Program-made: the position numbers and the translations under genes
In this document: piece after piece, positions 23,692-32,101 of the stretch
Numbering within the stretch: the first letter of the stretch is position 1
How the letters are laid out: every line of letters starts with the position of its first letter
The notes under the pieces: generated by a model
What the model saw: only the letters and a program-made list of their open reading frames with translations
What the model was told of the DNA's origin: nothing
Database searches by the model: none
Source of the DNA: an uncultured Kiritimatiellota bacterium
GTDB taxonomy: Bacteria; Verrucomicrobiota; Kiritimatiellia; RFP12; UBA1067
Assembly (NCBI GenBank): GCA_934675625.1
Contig: CAKURH010000038.1
Coordinates: 1-32,210, forward strand
DNA length: 32,210 nt
Direction: 5' to 3'

Positions 23692-25718
23692 GGCTTACAT
23701 GCGGGCGGCACTTCCGTCAACTGAACGTTGGCGACGACATCGGGATTCTTCGCCTCGTCGACCGTCACGTTTGCGAGGCGGACGTTCCGCACCGGCAAGT
23801 CCGGATCGCCGACCAGGTTCACGCGATGCTTCGCCTTCTGCCCGTGGACGTTGCGGATGTCGATGTCGCGAATCACGGTCGCGCGGTTCTCGTAGTCCGG
23901 GAAGTCCGCCCACTCGTAGAGCGTGTCGACCGACAGGCCCACGAGATCCTGTCGCACGTTTCCGACCTCGACGCCGTCGACGGAAATCCCCTCGACCGTG
24001 CCGCCGCGCCGGCGGTTCGTCTTGACGAAGACGGCGCGCGCGACGTCGCGGCTGCGGCAGTTGACGAGGCGGACGTTCCTCACGCCGCCGGAGATCTCGC
24101 TGCCGATGCCGAGGAGCGTGTGCGCATCGACGATCTCGCAGTCGCGCACGAAGACGTCCTCGGTCGGCGTCGCGAGCCGCCAGGCGTCGCGGTTGCGCCC
24201 CGACTTGATCACGATGCCGTCGTCACCCTGGTCGAAGCGGCAGTTCTCGACAATGACGCTGCGGCTCATTTCGATGTCGATGCCGTCGTTGTTGTGCCCG
24301 TGGGCATAGACGTCAAGGTTGCGCACGGCGGCATCTTCGCAGAGGTAGAGGTGAAGCGTCCAGAACGGCGCGTTACGCACCTTGAAGCCCTCCCACGTCA
24401 CGCCCTTGCAGCGGTTGAACTGGACGAGCTGCGGCCGCGTATGCGCGTCCGCCAACTTCCAGATTTCGCGCTTCTCGACGGGATAGTCCGTCGCGCCCCA
24501 CGTGTAGAGCTGCAGCCGCGCGGCCCTGACGCCGGGATCGCCCGGACGATCCCACGCCGTCTTCCAGAACGAGTCCTTCCATTCGCCCGCAAATCCGCGC
24601 AGCGTGCCCGTGCCGGTAATCGCGACGTTCGTGCAGGCGTAGGCGTAGACGAGCGGCGAGTAGTTCCGGCACTCCAGGCCCTCCCATGTCGTGGGCACGG
24701 CCGGCAGGTAGTCGTTCGGATTCTGCGAGAAGACGATTTCCGAACCCTCGGCCAGATACAGTTCGCAGTTCGACCGGAAGTGGATTGGCCCCGAATGCCA
24801 CTGGCCCTTCGGCACGACCACGCGACCGCCGCCCGCCGCAGCGCACGCCGCCATCGCGCGCGCAAAGGCGTCCGTGCACGGGGCGCCATCCGCCGCTGCG
24901 CCGAAGTCGGTAATCGGGAAGTCGCGGCTCTTGAAAAGCTGCGCGACAGACAGCCCGCGCGCCCGCACGTCGTCGAGGAAAAGCTTCGTAAACGCCGCCG
25001 CGCCCGTCTGGATCGGATGCGTCGTGTCCTTCGCCGGTTCGCCGTCCTTGCCGCGCACAAGCCCCGTCGAGATCACGAAGAACTTGTGCGACGCCTCACG
25101 TCCGAGCCCTTCCATCAGGTCGCGCGTCAGCGTGTTCATGTCGACGAAGTCGCACGTGAGCTCGTCGGACAGCGCGCGCATCGCGTCACGGTAGCTCCGC
25201 AGGCACACGCCGTCGCTCTTGTGTTCGGCATCGACGAGCCGCGTCCCCGCCGCGTCGAACGTCGCGCGACAGATCGGCGAGAGGAGAATCGGCGTCGCGC
25301 CCTTCGCGCGGACGTCCCGCACCCAGCCGCGCACAATCTCGCGGAAAAGGCCCTTCGGATCGGCCCAGCGTTCCGTCTGCTCGAATACGGTCGAGCGCTT
25401 CTGGTCGTTGTGCCCGAACTGGATCGCGACGAAGTCGCCCGCCTGGACGGCGGCGAGGAGCTTCGCCCACTGGCCCGACGCGGCAAAGCTCTTCGTCGAA
25501 GCGCCGCTCCGCGCGTAGTTCGCGACGCGGCAGTCGGCCTTCATCGCCTTCTGGAGCTGCGTCCCCCAGCTGTAATAGGGCGCGCGGATGCGCCCGCCGA
25601 GGCTGTAGCCGTGGTCGTCGAGCGTCGAGTCGCCCGCGAAGAAGAGCGTCGTCGCCGACGCGCCGAGCACAAGTCCGAAAAACGCGACGAGTGCCGTCCG
25701 TCCGTGCCTGCCGTTCAT
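23688..25718 (-). CDS. Bifunctional pectinolytic protein: CE12 acetylesterase plus GH28 polygalacturonase
   Basis: 676 aa. Signal peptide at 1-23 (ALVAFFGLVLGASATT). Residues about 25-260 are an SGNH hydrolase of the rhamnogalacturonan acetylesterase type (CE12): FFAGDST with nucleophile S31, QFGHNDQ, and the C-terminal DTTHPIQTGA with the catalytic His. Residues about 268-670 are a GH28 beta-helix: ITDFGAAADG opening, NNDGID (476-481) and GDDG (498-501) with the catalytic aspartates, and GIGSEISGGVRNV. Together they would deacetylate and hydrolyse pectin (homogalacturonan or rhamnogalacturonan I) outside the cytoplasm. ATG 25718 is 10 nt after dapA. The stop overlaps the next ATG (ATGA). Confidence 0.93.
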   Translation of the reverse strand: MNGRHGRTALVAFFGLVLGASATTLFFAGDSTLDDHGYSLGGRIRAPYYSWGTQLQKAMKADCRVANYARSGASTKSFAASGQWAKLLAAVQAGDFVAIQFGHNDQKRSTVFEQTERWADPKGLFREIVRGWVRDVRAKGATPILLSPICRATFDAAGTRLVDAEHKSDGVCLRSYRDAMRALSDELTCDFVDMNTLTRDLMEGLGREASHKFFVISTGLVRGKDGEPAKDTTHPIQTGAAAFTKLFLDDVRARGLSVAQLFKSRDFPITDFGAAADGAPCTDAFARAMAACAAAGGGRVVVPKGQWHSGPIHFRSNCELYLAEGSEIVFSQNPNDYLPAVPTTWEGLECRNYSPLVYAYACTNVAITGTGTLRGFAGEWKDSFWKTAWDRPGDPGVRAARLQLYTWGATDYPVEKREIWKLADAHTRPQLVQFNRCKGVTWEGFKVRNAPFWTLHLYLCEDAAVRNLDVYAHGHNNDGIDIEMSRSVIVENCRFDQGDDGIVIKSGRNRDAWRLATPTEDVFVRDCEIVDAHTLLGIGSEISGGVRNVRLVNCRSRDVARAVFVKTNRRRGGTVEGISVDGVEVGNVRQDLVGLSVDTLYEWADFPDYENRATVIRDIDIRNVHGQKAKHRVNLVGDPDLPVRNVRLANVTVDEAKNPDVVANVQLTEVPPACKP

Positions 25719-25728
25719 GTGCCGCCCC

Positions 25729-26619
25729 CTATCGCGGAAGCACGACGTTCAGGCCGAGGGCGACGAGCGTCTCGCGCAGCTGCGCGCGGTTCGCGTCCGT
25801 CGTCTCGCAAAGCGGCAGGCGGAAGACCCGTTCGCACTTGCCCAGCAGGGCGAGGGCCTCCTTGACCATGACGGGGTTCACGTCGATGAAGAGGTCGTGG
25901 AACAGGCGGTAAAACTTCGCGTGATAGGCGCGGGCCTCGACGAACTTCCCGTCGCGCGCGAGCCGGATCATGACGCCCATCTCCTTCGGGATCACGTTCG
26001 ACGCGACGGAAATGACGCCTTCGGCGCCGACGGACATCATCGGCAGCGCGAGCGAGTCGTCGCCGGAGAGAACCGTGAAGTCGGGCAGACGGCTCTTGAT
26101 CGCCGAGACGCGCTCGACGGAGCCGGCGGCCTCCTTGATCGCGATGACGTTCGGGTGCCGCGCGAGGCGCACGACGACGTCGAGCGGAATCTCCCGCCCT
26201 GCGCGGCCGGGCACGTTGTAGAGGATGACCGGCAGACCGAGGTCGGCGACCGTCATGAAGTGGCGGTAGAGCCCTTCCGCGTTCGGCTTGTTGTAGTAGG
26301 GCGTCACCTGCAGACAGGCGTCCGCCCCGCCGGCGGCAATCGCCGCCTTCGTGAGGGAGACGGCCTCAGCCGTCGCGTTCGCGCCGGTGCCGGCGACAAT
26401 CTTGCACTTGCCCGCCGCGAATTCGATCGTCTTCTCGATGACCGCGTGATGCTCCGCGTGCGACAGCGTCGGGGATTCGCCCGACGTGCCGACGGAGCAG
26501 ATGCCCTCGACGCCCGCCGCCGTCTGTTCTTCGACAAGCGCCTTCAGCGCGCCGTAGTCGACCGACCCGTCCTTCGCGAACGGCGTCGCCAATGCCGTAA
26601 TGGTTCCGAAAATCTTCAT
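25729..26619 (-). CDS. dapA: 4-hydroxy-tetrahydrodipicolinate synthase
   Basis: 296 aa, standard length. It condenses pyruvate with aspartate semialdehyde in lysine/diaminopimelate synthesis, cytosolic. DapA features: SVGTSGESPTLSHAEH, the YYNKP loop, YNVPGRAG with the catalytic Tyr and substrate Arg, and the Schiff-base Lys in AIKEAAG. The Arg after VPG favours DapA over N-acetylneuraminate lyase. ATG 26619 is 7 nt after the -10 box and has no Shine-Dalgarno site. It leads an odd operon with a pectinase fusion, a peptide-binding protein and tsaB. Confidence 0.94.
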   Translation of the reverse strand: MKIFGTITALATPFAKDGSVDYGALKALVEEQTAAGVEGICSVGTSGESPTLSHAEHHAVIEKTIEFAAGKCKIVAGTGANATAEAVSLTKAAIAAGGADACLQVTPYYNKPNAEGLYRHFMTVADLGLPVILYNVPGRAGREIPLDVVVRLARHPNVIAIKEAAGSVERVSAIKSRLPDFTVLSGDDSLALPMMSVGAEGVISVASNVIPKEMGVMIRLARDGKFVEARAYHAKFYRLFHDLFIDVNPVMVKEALALLGKCERVFRLPLCETTDANRAQLRETLVALGLNVVLPR

Positions 26620-26626
26620 GCCGCGT

Positions 26627-26635
26627 ATTATATCA
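26627..26635 (-). promoter_or_regulatory. Extended -10 promoter of the dapA operon; predicted leaderless start
   Basis: On the minus strand TGA plus TATAAT (26632-26627), CGCGGG 7 bp upstream (26645-26640), discriminator ACGCGGC, then ATG exactly 7 nt after the box. Confidence 0.75.
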
Positions 26636-26660
26636 AAAACCCGCGCCGTGCCGCGACGGG

Positions 26661-28469
26661 TCAGAGGACGATGTTGCCGAGGTCGGGGACCTTCGCGGTC
26701 ATCCACGCCTTGCAGGCCGTGTAGATCTCGTGCGCCGTCCGGTCGTCGCCCAGCGCCTCGACCGTCGCCGCGTAGTCGTCGAGGTCGGCGCGCGTGAGGC
26801 GCGAGAGCAGCTTCGAGATGACGGGGATGTACGTCGCGGACATCGAGAGCGCGTCGATGCCCATCGCCGCCCAGAGGATGCCGACGATCGGGTCGGACGC
26901 GGACTCGCCGCAGACGCTGACCTTGATGCCCTGCGCGCGGGCGGCGGCGATCACGCCGCGCATCAGCCGCAGGATCGCCGGGTTCGTCGGCTGGTAGAGG
27001 TGCGCGACCGACTCGTTGCCCCGGTCGGCCGCCATCGTGTACTGCACGAGGTCGTTCGTGCCGATCGAGAAGAAGTCGACGTGCCGGGCGAGCGCCGCCG
27101 CGTTGAGCGCCGCCGACGGCACCTCGATCATCGCGCCGACGGGCATCTTCGGGTCGTAGGCGACCCCTTCCGCGTCCAGCCCGCGCCGCACCTCGTCGAA
27201 GACCTTCGCCGCCGCGTGCAGCTCCTCGACGCACGCGATCATCGGGTACATGAGCGAGACGTTGCCCTCGGCCGACGCGCGCAGGACGGCCCGGAGCTGC
27301 GTCCGCATGACGTCGGGGTGCGAGAGCAGGTAGCGGATCGACCGGTTGCCGAGGAACGGGTTCGACTCGCGCTGCGCCGTGTCCGTCCGCTGCGAGATGC
27401 CGCGCACCAGCTTGTCGCCGCCGATGTCGAGCGCGCGGATCGTGACGTGGCCCTGCGCGGAAAGCGTCTTCGCGAAGCGCGCGACGTCGCGGTAGGCCTC
27501 GAACTGCTGCTCCTCGGAGGGCTCGCCCTCCTCGTTGAGCCAGAGGTATTCGCTGCGGTAGAGGCCGACGCCGCGCGCGCCGAGCTCGCGCACGCCCTCC
27601 AGCGGCGCGCCGGGATGCAGGTTCGCGCAGAGCAGCACCTCGCCGCCGCCCTTCAGCGTGCCCGCCGGCGCGCCCGTGAAGACCTCCTCCGAGATCTCGC
27701 GCTGGCGCTCCATCAGGTCGCGGAAGTCGAGGATCGTGCGCGCGGTCGGGCGCACCGTGACGTGGCCGAGCGTGCCGTCGAGGAGCACCGTGTCGCCGGC
27801 GCGCACGCACGACGTCACGTCACCGAGGCCCGTCACGGCCGGAATGCCCATCGCGCGCGCGAGGAGCGCGACGTGGCTCGTCGTCGAGCCGCCGTTCGTC
27901 GCGAAGCCCAGAACGAGCTCGCGCGGCAGCTGCACCGTCTCGGACGGCGTCAGGTCGTCCGCAATGATGATGGACGGCGACTTCAGCTCCAGGTGGGGAT
28001 CGACCGCGAAGCCGAGCAGGTTCTTGAGGAGGCGCCGCTCGACGTCGTCGAAGTCGCGCACGCGCTCGCGGAAATACGGGTCGTTCATCCGCTCGAACAC
28101 CGCCCGCGCGCGGTTGACCGTGCGCCGCACGGCCGCCTCGGCGTTGAGGCGCTCGTCGCGGATGGCCTTCTCGACCTCGCCGACGAGAGCGGGGTCTTCG
28201 ATCAGCATCAGGTGGCACTCGAAGATGCGCGCGTCGCCGCCGCCCGTGCGCGCCTTCAGGACGGCGACGAGGCCCTCGAGGTCGCGCCGCGTCTCGAAGA
28301 GCGCGCGCTTGAACCGCAGGAGCTCGTCGCCCTCGCGGCCGGGCTCGACGAGGTATTCGGGTACGGGGATGTCGCCGTCCCCGCGATAGACGAACGCGGG
28401 GCCGAGGGCATAGCCGCGGGCCGTCGCCAGGCCCGTCAGCGTCTGCATCTCCTCCGGCTTACTGCTCAT
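26661..28469 (-). CDS. ptsI: PTS Enzyme I (phosphoenolpyruvate-protein phosphotransferase)
   Basis: 602 aa from ATG 28469; an internal ATG (28448) fits the family N-terminus equally well. It transfers phosphate from PEP to HPr. The N-terminal HPr-binding/phosphohistidine part carries the active His at 199 (GGSTTSHVALLARAMGIPAV). The PEP-binding barrel has GVGLYRSEYL, RALDIGGDK, NPFLGNRSIR, MIEVPSAAL, FFSIGTNDLVQYTMA and the Cys of VCGESASD. The start overlaps the ptsH stop by 11 bp. No sugar-specific EII gene is in the window, so EI and HPr here may serve regulation. The dapA promoter begins 25 nt after its stop, with no terminator. Confidence 0.95.
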   Translation of the reverse strand: MSSKPEEMQTLTGLATARGYALGPAFVYRGDGDIPVPEYLVEPGREGDELLRFKRALFETRRDLEGLVAVLKARTGGGDARIFECHLMLIEDPALVGEVEKAIRDERLNAEAAVRRTVNRARAVFERMNDPYFRERVRDFDDVERRLLKNLLGFAVDPHLELKSPSIIIADDLTPSETVQLPRELVLGFATNGGSTTSHVALLARAMGIPAVTGLGDVTSCVRAGDTVLLDGTLGHVTVRPTARTILDFRDLMERQREISEEVFTGAPAGTLKGGGEVLLCANLHPGAPLEGVRELGARGVGLYRSEYLWLNEEGEPSEEQQFEAYRDVARFAKTLSAQGHVTIRALDIGGDKLVRGISQRTDTAQRESNPFLGNRSIRYLLSHPDVMRTQLRAVLRASAEGNVSLMYPMIACVEELHAAAKVFDEVRRGLDAEGVAYDPKMPVGAMIEVPSAALNAAALARHVDFFSIGTNDLVQYTMAADRGNESVAHLYQPTNPAILRLMRGVIAAARAQGIKVSVCGESASDPIVGILWAAMGIDALSMSATYIPVISKLLSRLTRADLDDYAATVEALGDDRTAHEIYTACKAWMTAKVPDLGNIVL

Positions 28470-28743
28470 CCGGGATGTCGAACTTGCGCCCGATGAGGGC
28501 CGCGAGGTCGTCCAGCGCCTCCTCGGCCTGGGGGCCGCTCGCGGAGATCCTGAGGACCGACCCGCAGACGGCCTCCAGCGTCATCAGCGCCATGATCGAC
28601 TTGCCCGAGACGACGTTGCCGTCCTTCTCGACCTCGATCTCGGCGTCGTACTTGCTGGCGGTCTTCGCGAAAAGGCCCGCCGGCCGCACGTGCATGCCGT
28701 AGCGGTTCTGGAGCGTCAGCTCGCGTGTGATTTTCTCGGCCAT
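28459..28743 (-). CDS. ptsH: HPr phosphocarrier protein
   Basis: 94 aa. Both regulatory sites are present: catalytic His18 (YGMHVRPAG) and the HprK-target Ser49 (VSGKSIMALM). HPr carries phosphate from EI; when phosphorylated on Ser it signals good carbon supply. GAAGG lies before ATG 28743, which is 2 nt after the hprK stop. The order hprK-ptsH-ptsI with overlaps indicates one translationally linked unit. Confidence 0.96.
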   Translation of the reverse strand: MAEKITRELTLQNRYGMHVRPAGLFAKTASKYDAEIEVEKDGNVVSGKSIMALMTLEAVCGSVLRISASGPQAEEALDDLAALIGRKFDIPDEQ

Positions 28744-28745
28744 TT

Positions 28746-29762
28746 TTACCTTCTTCCCTTCCTTTTGACAGTGACAGAAATCTTCCTTGAAGCCTCTTGC
28801 TCCGCCCGCAGGCGAAGCCGCTCCGACAGCGCGCCGACGGGATCGCCGCCGGCCTGCAGGAGCTTCTGCTGCATCGCCGCGGTCTCGACGAGATTGACGA
28901 GATCGCGCCCCTCCGAAACGGGGATGATGATGTTCGGCACCTCGACGCCGAGGATCGTCCGCACGCGCCGCGTCTGGCCGATGCGGTCGATCTGGCTCGC
29001 GACGTCCTCCAGTCGCTTGAACGTGATGACGAGGTCGAGGCGCTTCTCGCCGCGCACGGCCTGGACGCCGAAGAGGCTCGGCACGTGCATGATGCCGATG
29101 CCCCGGATCTCCATGTAGCCGGCCGTCGAGTCGGACGCCGACCCGTAGATCAGGTTGTTGCCGATCTCGCGCCGCACGCACGTCAGGTCGTCCGCCACGA
29201 GCGCGTGGCCGCGCTTGACGAGGCCGAGCGCCGTCTCGGACTTGCCGAGCCCCGGGTCGCCCTCGAAGAGGACGCCGAGCCCGCAGACCTCGACCATCGT
29301 GCCGTAGATCGTCGCCGACGGCGCGCGCAGGCGCTCGAAGACGAACGCGCTGTTGTGCACGAAGTGCCGCGTCTTCATCGGCGTGGCCATGAGGACGACG
29401 CCCGCCGTCTCGGCGAACTCGGTCTCGATCGGCCCGGGCCGCTGCCCGTTCGAGAAGACGAAGCAGAACGCCTTGCGGTCGACGAGGGCCTTGAAGCGCG
29501 CGCGGCGGACGTCCGCCGGCAGCGAGTCGAGGTAGGCCGTCTCGGCCGTCCCGATCAGCTGCAGGCGCTTCCAGGCGAAATGCTCGTAGAAGCCCGCGAG
29601 GGCAAGCCCCGGACGGTTCGCGATCGGCTCCTCGATCACGCGGTCGAGGTTCTTCCCGCCCGCGACGAGCGTGAGGGACAGCTCCGCCCGGCCGGCCTCG
29701 TAGAAGTCGGCCGCCGTCACGGCGCGTCCCTTTTCGCTCGCCTTGGTGGGCAGGTGCTCCAT
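28746..29762 (-). CDS. hprK: HPr kinase/phosphorylase
   Basis: 338 aa. It phosphorylates and dephosphorylates HPr on the serine, sensing ATP, phosphate and glycolytic intermediates. The N-terminal domain (about 15-130) precedes the P-loop kinase domain. Conserved H136 is in RHFVHNSAF, Walker A is GDPGLGKS (168-175), a DD pair follows (VADDLTCV), and the HprK signature is EIRGIGIMHV. ATG 29762 gives the expected length; the frame is open further upstream through hpf as antiframe. It sits 8 nt after hpf and 2 nt before ptsH. Confidence 0.96.
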   Translation of the reverse strand: MEHLPTKASEKGRAVTAADFYEAGRAELSLTLVAGGKNLDRVIEEPIANRPGLALAGFYEHFAWKRLQLIGTAETAYLDSLPADVRRARFKALVDRKAFCFVFSNGQRPGPIETEFAETAGVVLMATPMKTRHFVHNSAFVFERLRAPSATIYGTMVEVCGLGVLFEGDPGLGKSETALGLVKRGHALVADDLTCVRREIGNNLIYGSASDSTAGYMEIRGIGIMHVPSLFGVQAVRGEKRLDLVITFKRLEDVASQIDRIGQTRRVRTILGVEVPNIIIPVSEGRDLVNLVETAAMQQKLLQAGGDPVGALSERLRLRAEQEASRKISVTVKRKGRR

Positions 29763-29770
29763 CGCGCCCC

Positions 29771-30106
29771 TCAGTTCTTGACGGACGCCGCGCGCTGCTC
29801 GCGCACCTTGCCCTTGCGCGCCTTCACGCGCATGCGGAGGAGCTGGCGCTCGGCCCGCGCCGCCGCCGCGTCGATGACGCTCCGGCCGCTCTCGGAGAAC
29901 TCCTTCGCGCCGACCGCGACCTCGCCGAGGCGGTTCGCCACGACTTCGGCCATGTACATGTGCTTCTTGATGTCGACGTCGATCACGAGCGCGACCTTCG
30001 TCACTTTCGGAAACTTCGCCTTCAGCTGCTCCATGCGCCGCTCCGCGTATTCCTTCAGCGCCTCGATCCGCACGTCGCTGTGTCTCATGGTGATTTCGAT
30101 GCTCAT
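29771..30106 (-). CDS. hpf: Ribosome hibernation-promoting factor (short HPF/YfiA family)
   Basis: 111 aa, the short class. It binds the decoding centre of idle ribosomes. The start MSIEITMRHSDV..ALKEYAERRMEQL and VALVIDVDIKKHMYMAEVV match the family, followed by a basic tail (MRVKARKGKVREQR). ATG 30106 has the strongest Shine-Dalgarno of the window (AAGGAG, spacer 8). In many Gram-negatives hpf follows lptB-rpoN; here rpoN is missing and the 76-nt gap 30107-30182 holds only GC-rich, possibly hairpin-forming sequence. Confidence 0.93.
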   Translation of the reverse strand: MSIEITMRHSDVRIEALKEYAERRMEQLKAKFPKVTKVALVIDVDIKKHMYMAEVVANRLGEVAVGAKEFSESGRSVIDAAAARAERQLLRMRVKARKGKVREQRAASVKN

Positions 30107-30182
30107 CTTCTTTTCTCCTTTCGTTTGGCCCGTCCGGAACCGCCGGCAAACCGTCCGGCGCCCCCGGCGCGAAGCCGTTTCA

Positions 30183-30965
30183 CTACATCCTGAAATTCTC
30201 CCCCAGGTACTTCTCGCGCACCTCCGGGTCGGCGACGAGCTCGTCGCTCGTGCCCTCGCGCAGGAGGCGGCCGTCGTAGACGAGGTACGCGCGGTTGACG
30301 ACCGAGAGCGTCTCGCGCACGTTGTGGTCGGTGATGATCACGCCGAGGCCCTTCGCCGCGAGCCGCCGCACGATGTCCTGGATCTCGTTCACGCTCAGGG
30401 GGTCGACGCCCGCGAACGGCTCGTCGAGCATGAGGATCGCCGGGTTGCGCACAAGCGCGCGGGCGATCTCCAGCTTGCGCCGCTCGCCGCCCGAAAGCGT
30501 GTAGGCCGGCTGCTTGGCGACCTTCATGAGGTCGAACGGTGCGAGCAGCTCCTCGGCGCGCGCATCACGCTCCTTCCGCGAGAGCGGCAGCGTCTCCAAG
30601 ATCGCCATCACGTTGTCCCACACCGACAGCTTGCGGAAGACGCTCGGCTCCTGCGCGAGGTAGCCGAGGCCCTTCCGGGCGCGGACGTACATCGGGCACT
30701 GCGTGATGTCCTCGCCGCGCAGGACGACCCGTCCGGACTCGGGCTTCACGAGCCCGACGATCATGTAGAACGTCGTCGTCTTCCCCGCGCCGTTCGGTCC
30801 GAGGATGCCGACGATCTCGCCGCACGAGCACTTGACGCTCATGCCGCTGACGACCGTGCGGTCGCCGTAGACCTTCACGAGATCCGTCGCCACGAGATCG
30901 GGCGCGGCGGCGGACGTCTTCTCCTCCGCCATCGCGCGCATCGCCTCCATCACCAAGTCGCTCAC
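30183..30965 (-). CDS. lptB: LPS export ABC transporter ATP-binding protein LptB
   Basis: 260 aa from GTG 30965, which overlaps the previous stop (GTGA); ATG 30950 is an alternative. ABC ATPase motifs: Walker A GPNGAGKTT, Q-loop YLAQEPSVF, signature LSGGERRKLEIARAL, Walker B ILMLDEPFAGVDP, switch His in ITDHNV. The text GLVKPESGRV and QEPSVFRKLSVWDNV is characteristic of LptB. It powers LPS extraction by LptFG from the inner membrane, feeding LptC and LptA encoded just upstream. The N-terminus carries about 20 extra residues. Confidence 0.96.
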   Translation of the reverse strand: MSDLVMEAMRAMAEEKTSAAAPDLVATDLVKVYGDRTVVSGMSVKCSCGEIVGILGPNGAGKTTTFYMIVGLVKPESGRVVLRGEDITQCPMYVRARKGLGYLAQEPSVFRKLSVWDNVMAILETLPLSRKERDARAEELLAPFDLMKVAKQPAYTLSGGERRKLEIARALVRNPAILMLDEPFAGVDPLSVNEIQDIVRRLAAKGLGVIITDHNVRETLSVVNRAYLVYDGRLLREGTSDELVADPEVREKYLGENFRM

Positions 30966-31525
30966 AGAACGCCCTCCTTGTCCCCGTCATGAACAGTTGA
31001 AATGGTCGAGTTCGAGACCTCCACCGTCTCCGACTCCAGCCAGAAGCGGATGCGGTCGCCCGTGACGTCGCTCGGGCGGTCGCCCTGCCATTCGACGAGC
31101 CGGGCCTTCGCCCCGCCCCGCTGGCCGAACATCTCAATCTCTCCCTTCGTCTTGCGGTAGGTCGCCAGCGCGCACGTCCCGACGCGCAGCCCGTTCGAGA
31201 TCACGACGTCCCCGGTCGCCACAACGCGCGACAGGCGGTTCGAGGCCGAGAGAAACGCGAAGACGCGGTCGGCGCAGAGCGTGTAGTCGCTTCCGTATTC
31301 GACGACCACGCTCCCGTCGAAGAGGATGACGCCCGCCTTGCGGTCGAAGTCGCTCGACACGCTGCGGATGCGCGCGCTCTGCCGGCTCTCACGGCGGGCG
31401 CCCGCCTGCCACGTGTGCTCCGCGCGGGCGGCGTCGGCGGACACGGCGGCGGCTTTCGCGTCGATCACCTCGCGCGGATCCAAGAGGAGCATCACGCCCA
31501 GCAGACTGGAGAGGAACGCCGCCAT
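30962..31525 (-). CDS. lptA: LptA/OstA-like periplasmic LPS transport protein
   Basis: 187 aa from ATG 31525 (TGATG overlap with the upstream stop); GTG 31528 is an alternative. It begins with a hydrophobic export signal (MAAFLSSLLGVMLLL). From about residue 45 there is an OstA-type beta-jellyroll: SSDFDRKAGVILFDGSVVV, YTLCADRVFAFLS, VVATGDVVISNG, GEIEMFGQRGGAKARL. LptA bridges the periplasm between LptC and LptD. Position between lptC-like and lptB supports the call; sequence identity to E. coli LptA looks low. Confidence 0.85.
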   Translation of the reverse strand: MAAFLSSLLGVMLLLDPREVIDAKAAAVSADAARAEHTWQAGARRESRQSARIRSVSSDFDRKAGVILFDGSVVVEYGSDYTLCADRVFAFLSASNRLSRVVATGDVVISNGLRVGTCALATYRKTKGEIEMFGQRGGAKARLVEWQGDRPSDVTGDRIRFWLESETVEVSNSTISTVHDGDKEGVL

Positions 31526-32094
31526 CACCGAAAACCTCCCACGCCCCTGAGATCCTTCGAATCGAGGTCGGAATCCTGCGTCACGCGCACGTACCCCTCC
31601 GGCGAGGAGAAGTAGACCCCGCGCCCCCGGAAAACCGTCTCGCCCTGCGTCAGCTTGGCGGGGCCCTCGGCCCAGCCGCTTTTCGTCAGCCGGTCGACGA
31701 CGCAGTTCTTCGCCTCCAGCACCATGTCGGGCGAACCGTCCCTCTTGAACGTGCGCACGACGACATCTTCCGCCCAGACGAGCCCGGAGTCAAGGAAATA
31801 TTGAGCCCTCTTCGCTCGGATGGCCGTCTTCACCGAGCCGTCCGGGAACGTCTCGACCGGGAGCGCCACGTCTTCCGCCGGCGTCTGGACGTTCTGGGCG
31901 CACTGGCGGTAGGCGGCGCGTAGCCGCTCGACCTCGTGCGCGAGGTCGGCGCGCTTCTCCAGCCACGCGGTCGAGTCGAACGCCCGCGCGCCCAGCGCCC
32001 ACAGGCAGAGCGACAGCAAGACGCACGGGCCCGCGCCACGCGCAAGCCCGCCGCCGCCGAACGCGGCCCCTGTCTCGACCCGAAATTTTGTCAT
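31525..32094 (-). CDS. lptC: LptC-like protein
   Basis: 189 aa. ATG 32094 lies 7 nt after the -10 box. An N-terminal hydrophobic segment (about 22-38, GPCVLLSLCLWALGARA) would be a signal or anchor. A helical stretch (LEKRADLAHEVERLRAAYRQ) precedes an OstA-type beta domain (YFLDSGLVWAEDVVVRTF, LEAKNCVVDRLTKSGWAEG, VFRGRGVYFSSPEGYV). First in the lpt operon and followed by lptA and lptB, it fits LptC, the link between LptFG and LptA. The helical insertion before the beta domain is not typical. It could also be a second OstA-family protein. Confidence 0.75.
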   Translation of the reverse strand: MTKFRVETGAAFGGGGLARGAGPCVLLSLCLWALGARAFDSTAWLEKRADLAHEVERLRAAYRQCAQNVQTPAEDVALPVETFPDGSVKTAIRAKRAQYFLDSGLVWAEDVVVRTFKRDGSPDMVLEAKNCVVDRLTKSGWAEGPAKLTQGETVFRGRGVYFSSPEGYVRVTQDSDLDSKDLRGVGGFR

Positions 32095-32101
32095 GCCGCG
32101 A

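Noticed and set aside
30107..30182. Possible remnant of rpoN between lptB and hpf
   Set aside because: Only 76 nt, GC-rich, with no recognisable sigma-54 sequence.
28797..30992. Long plus-strand frame (731 codons) opposite hprK, hpf and lptB
   Set aside because: Antisense shadow of three clearly recognised genes; Arg/His/Asp-rich low-information translation.
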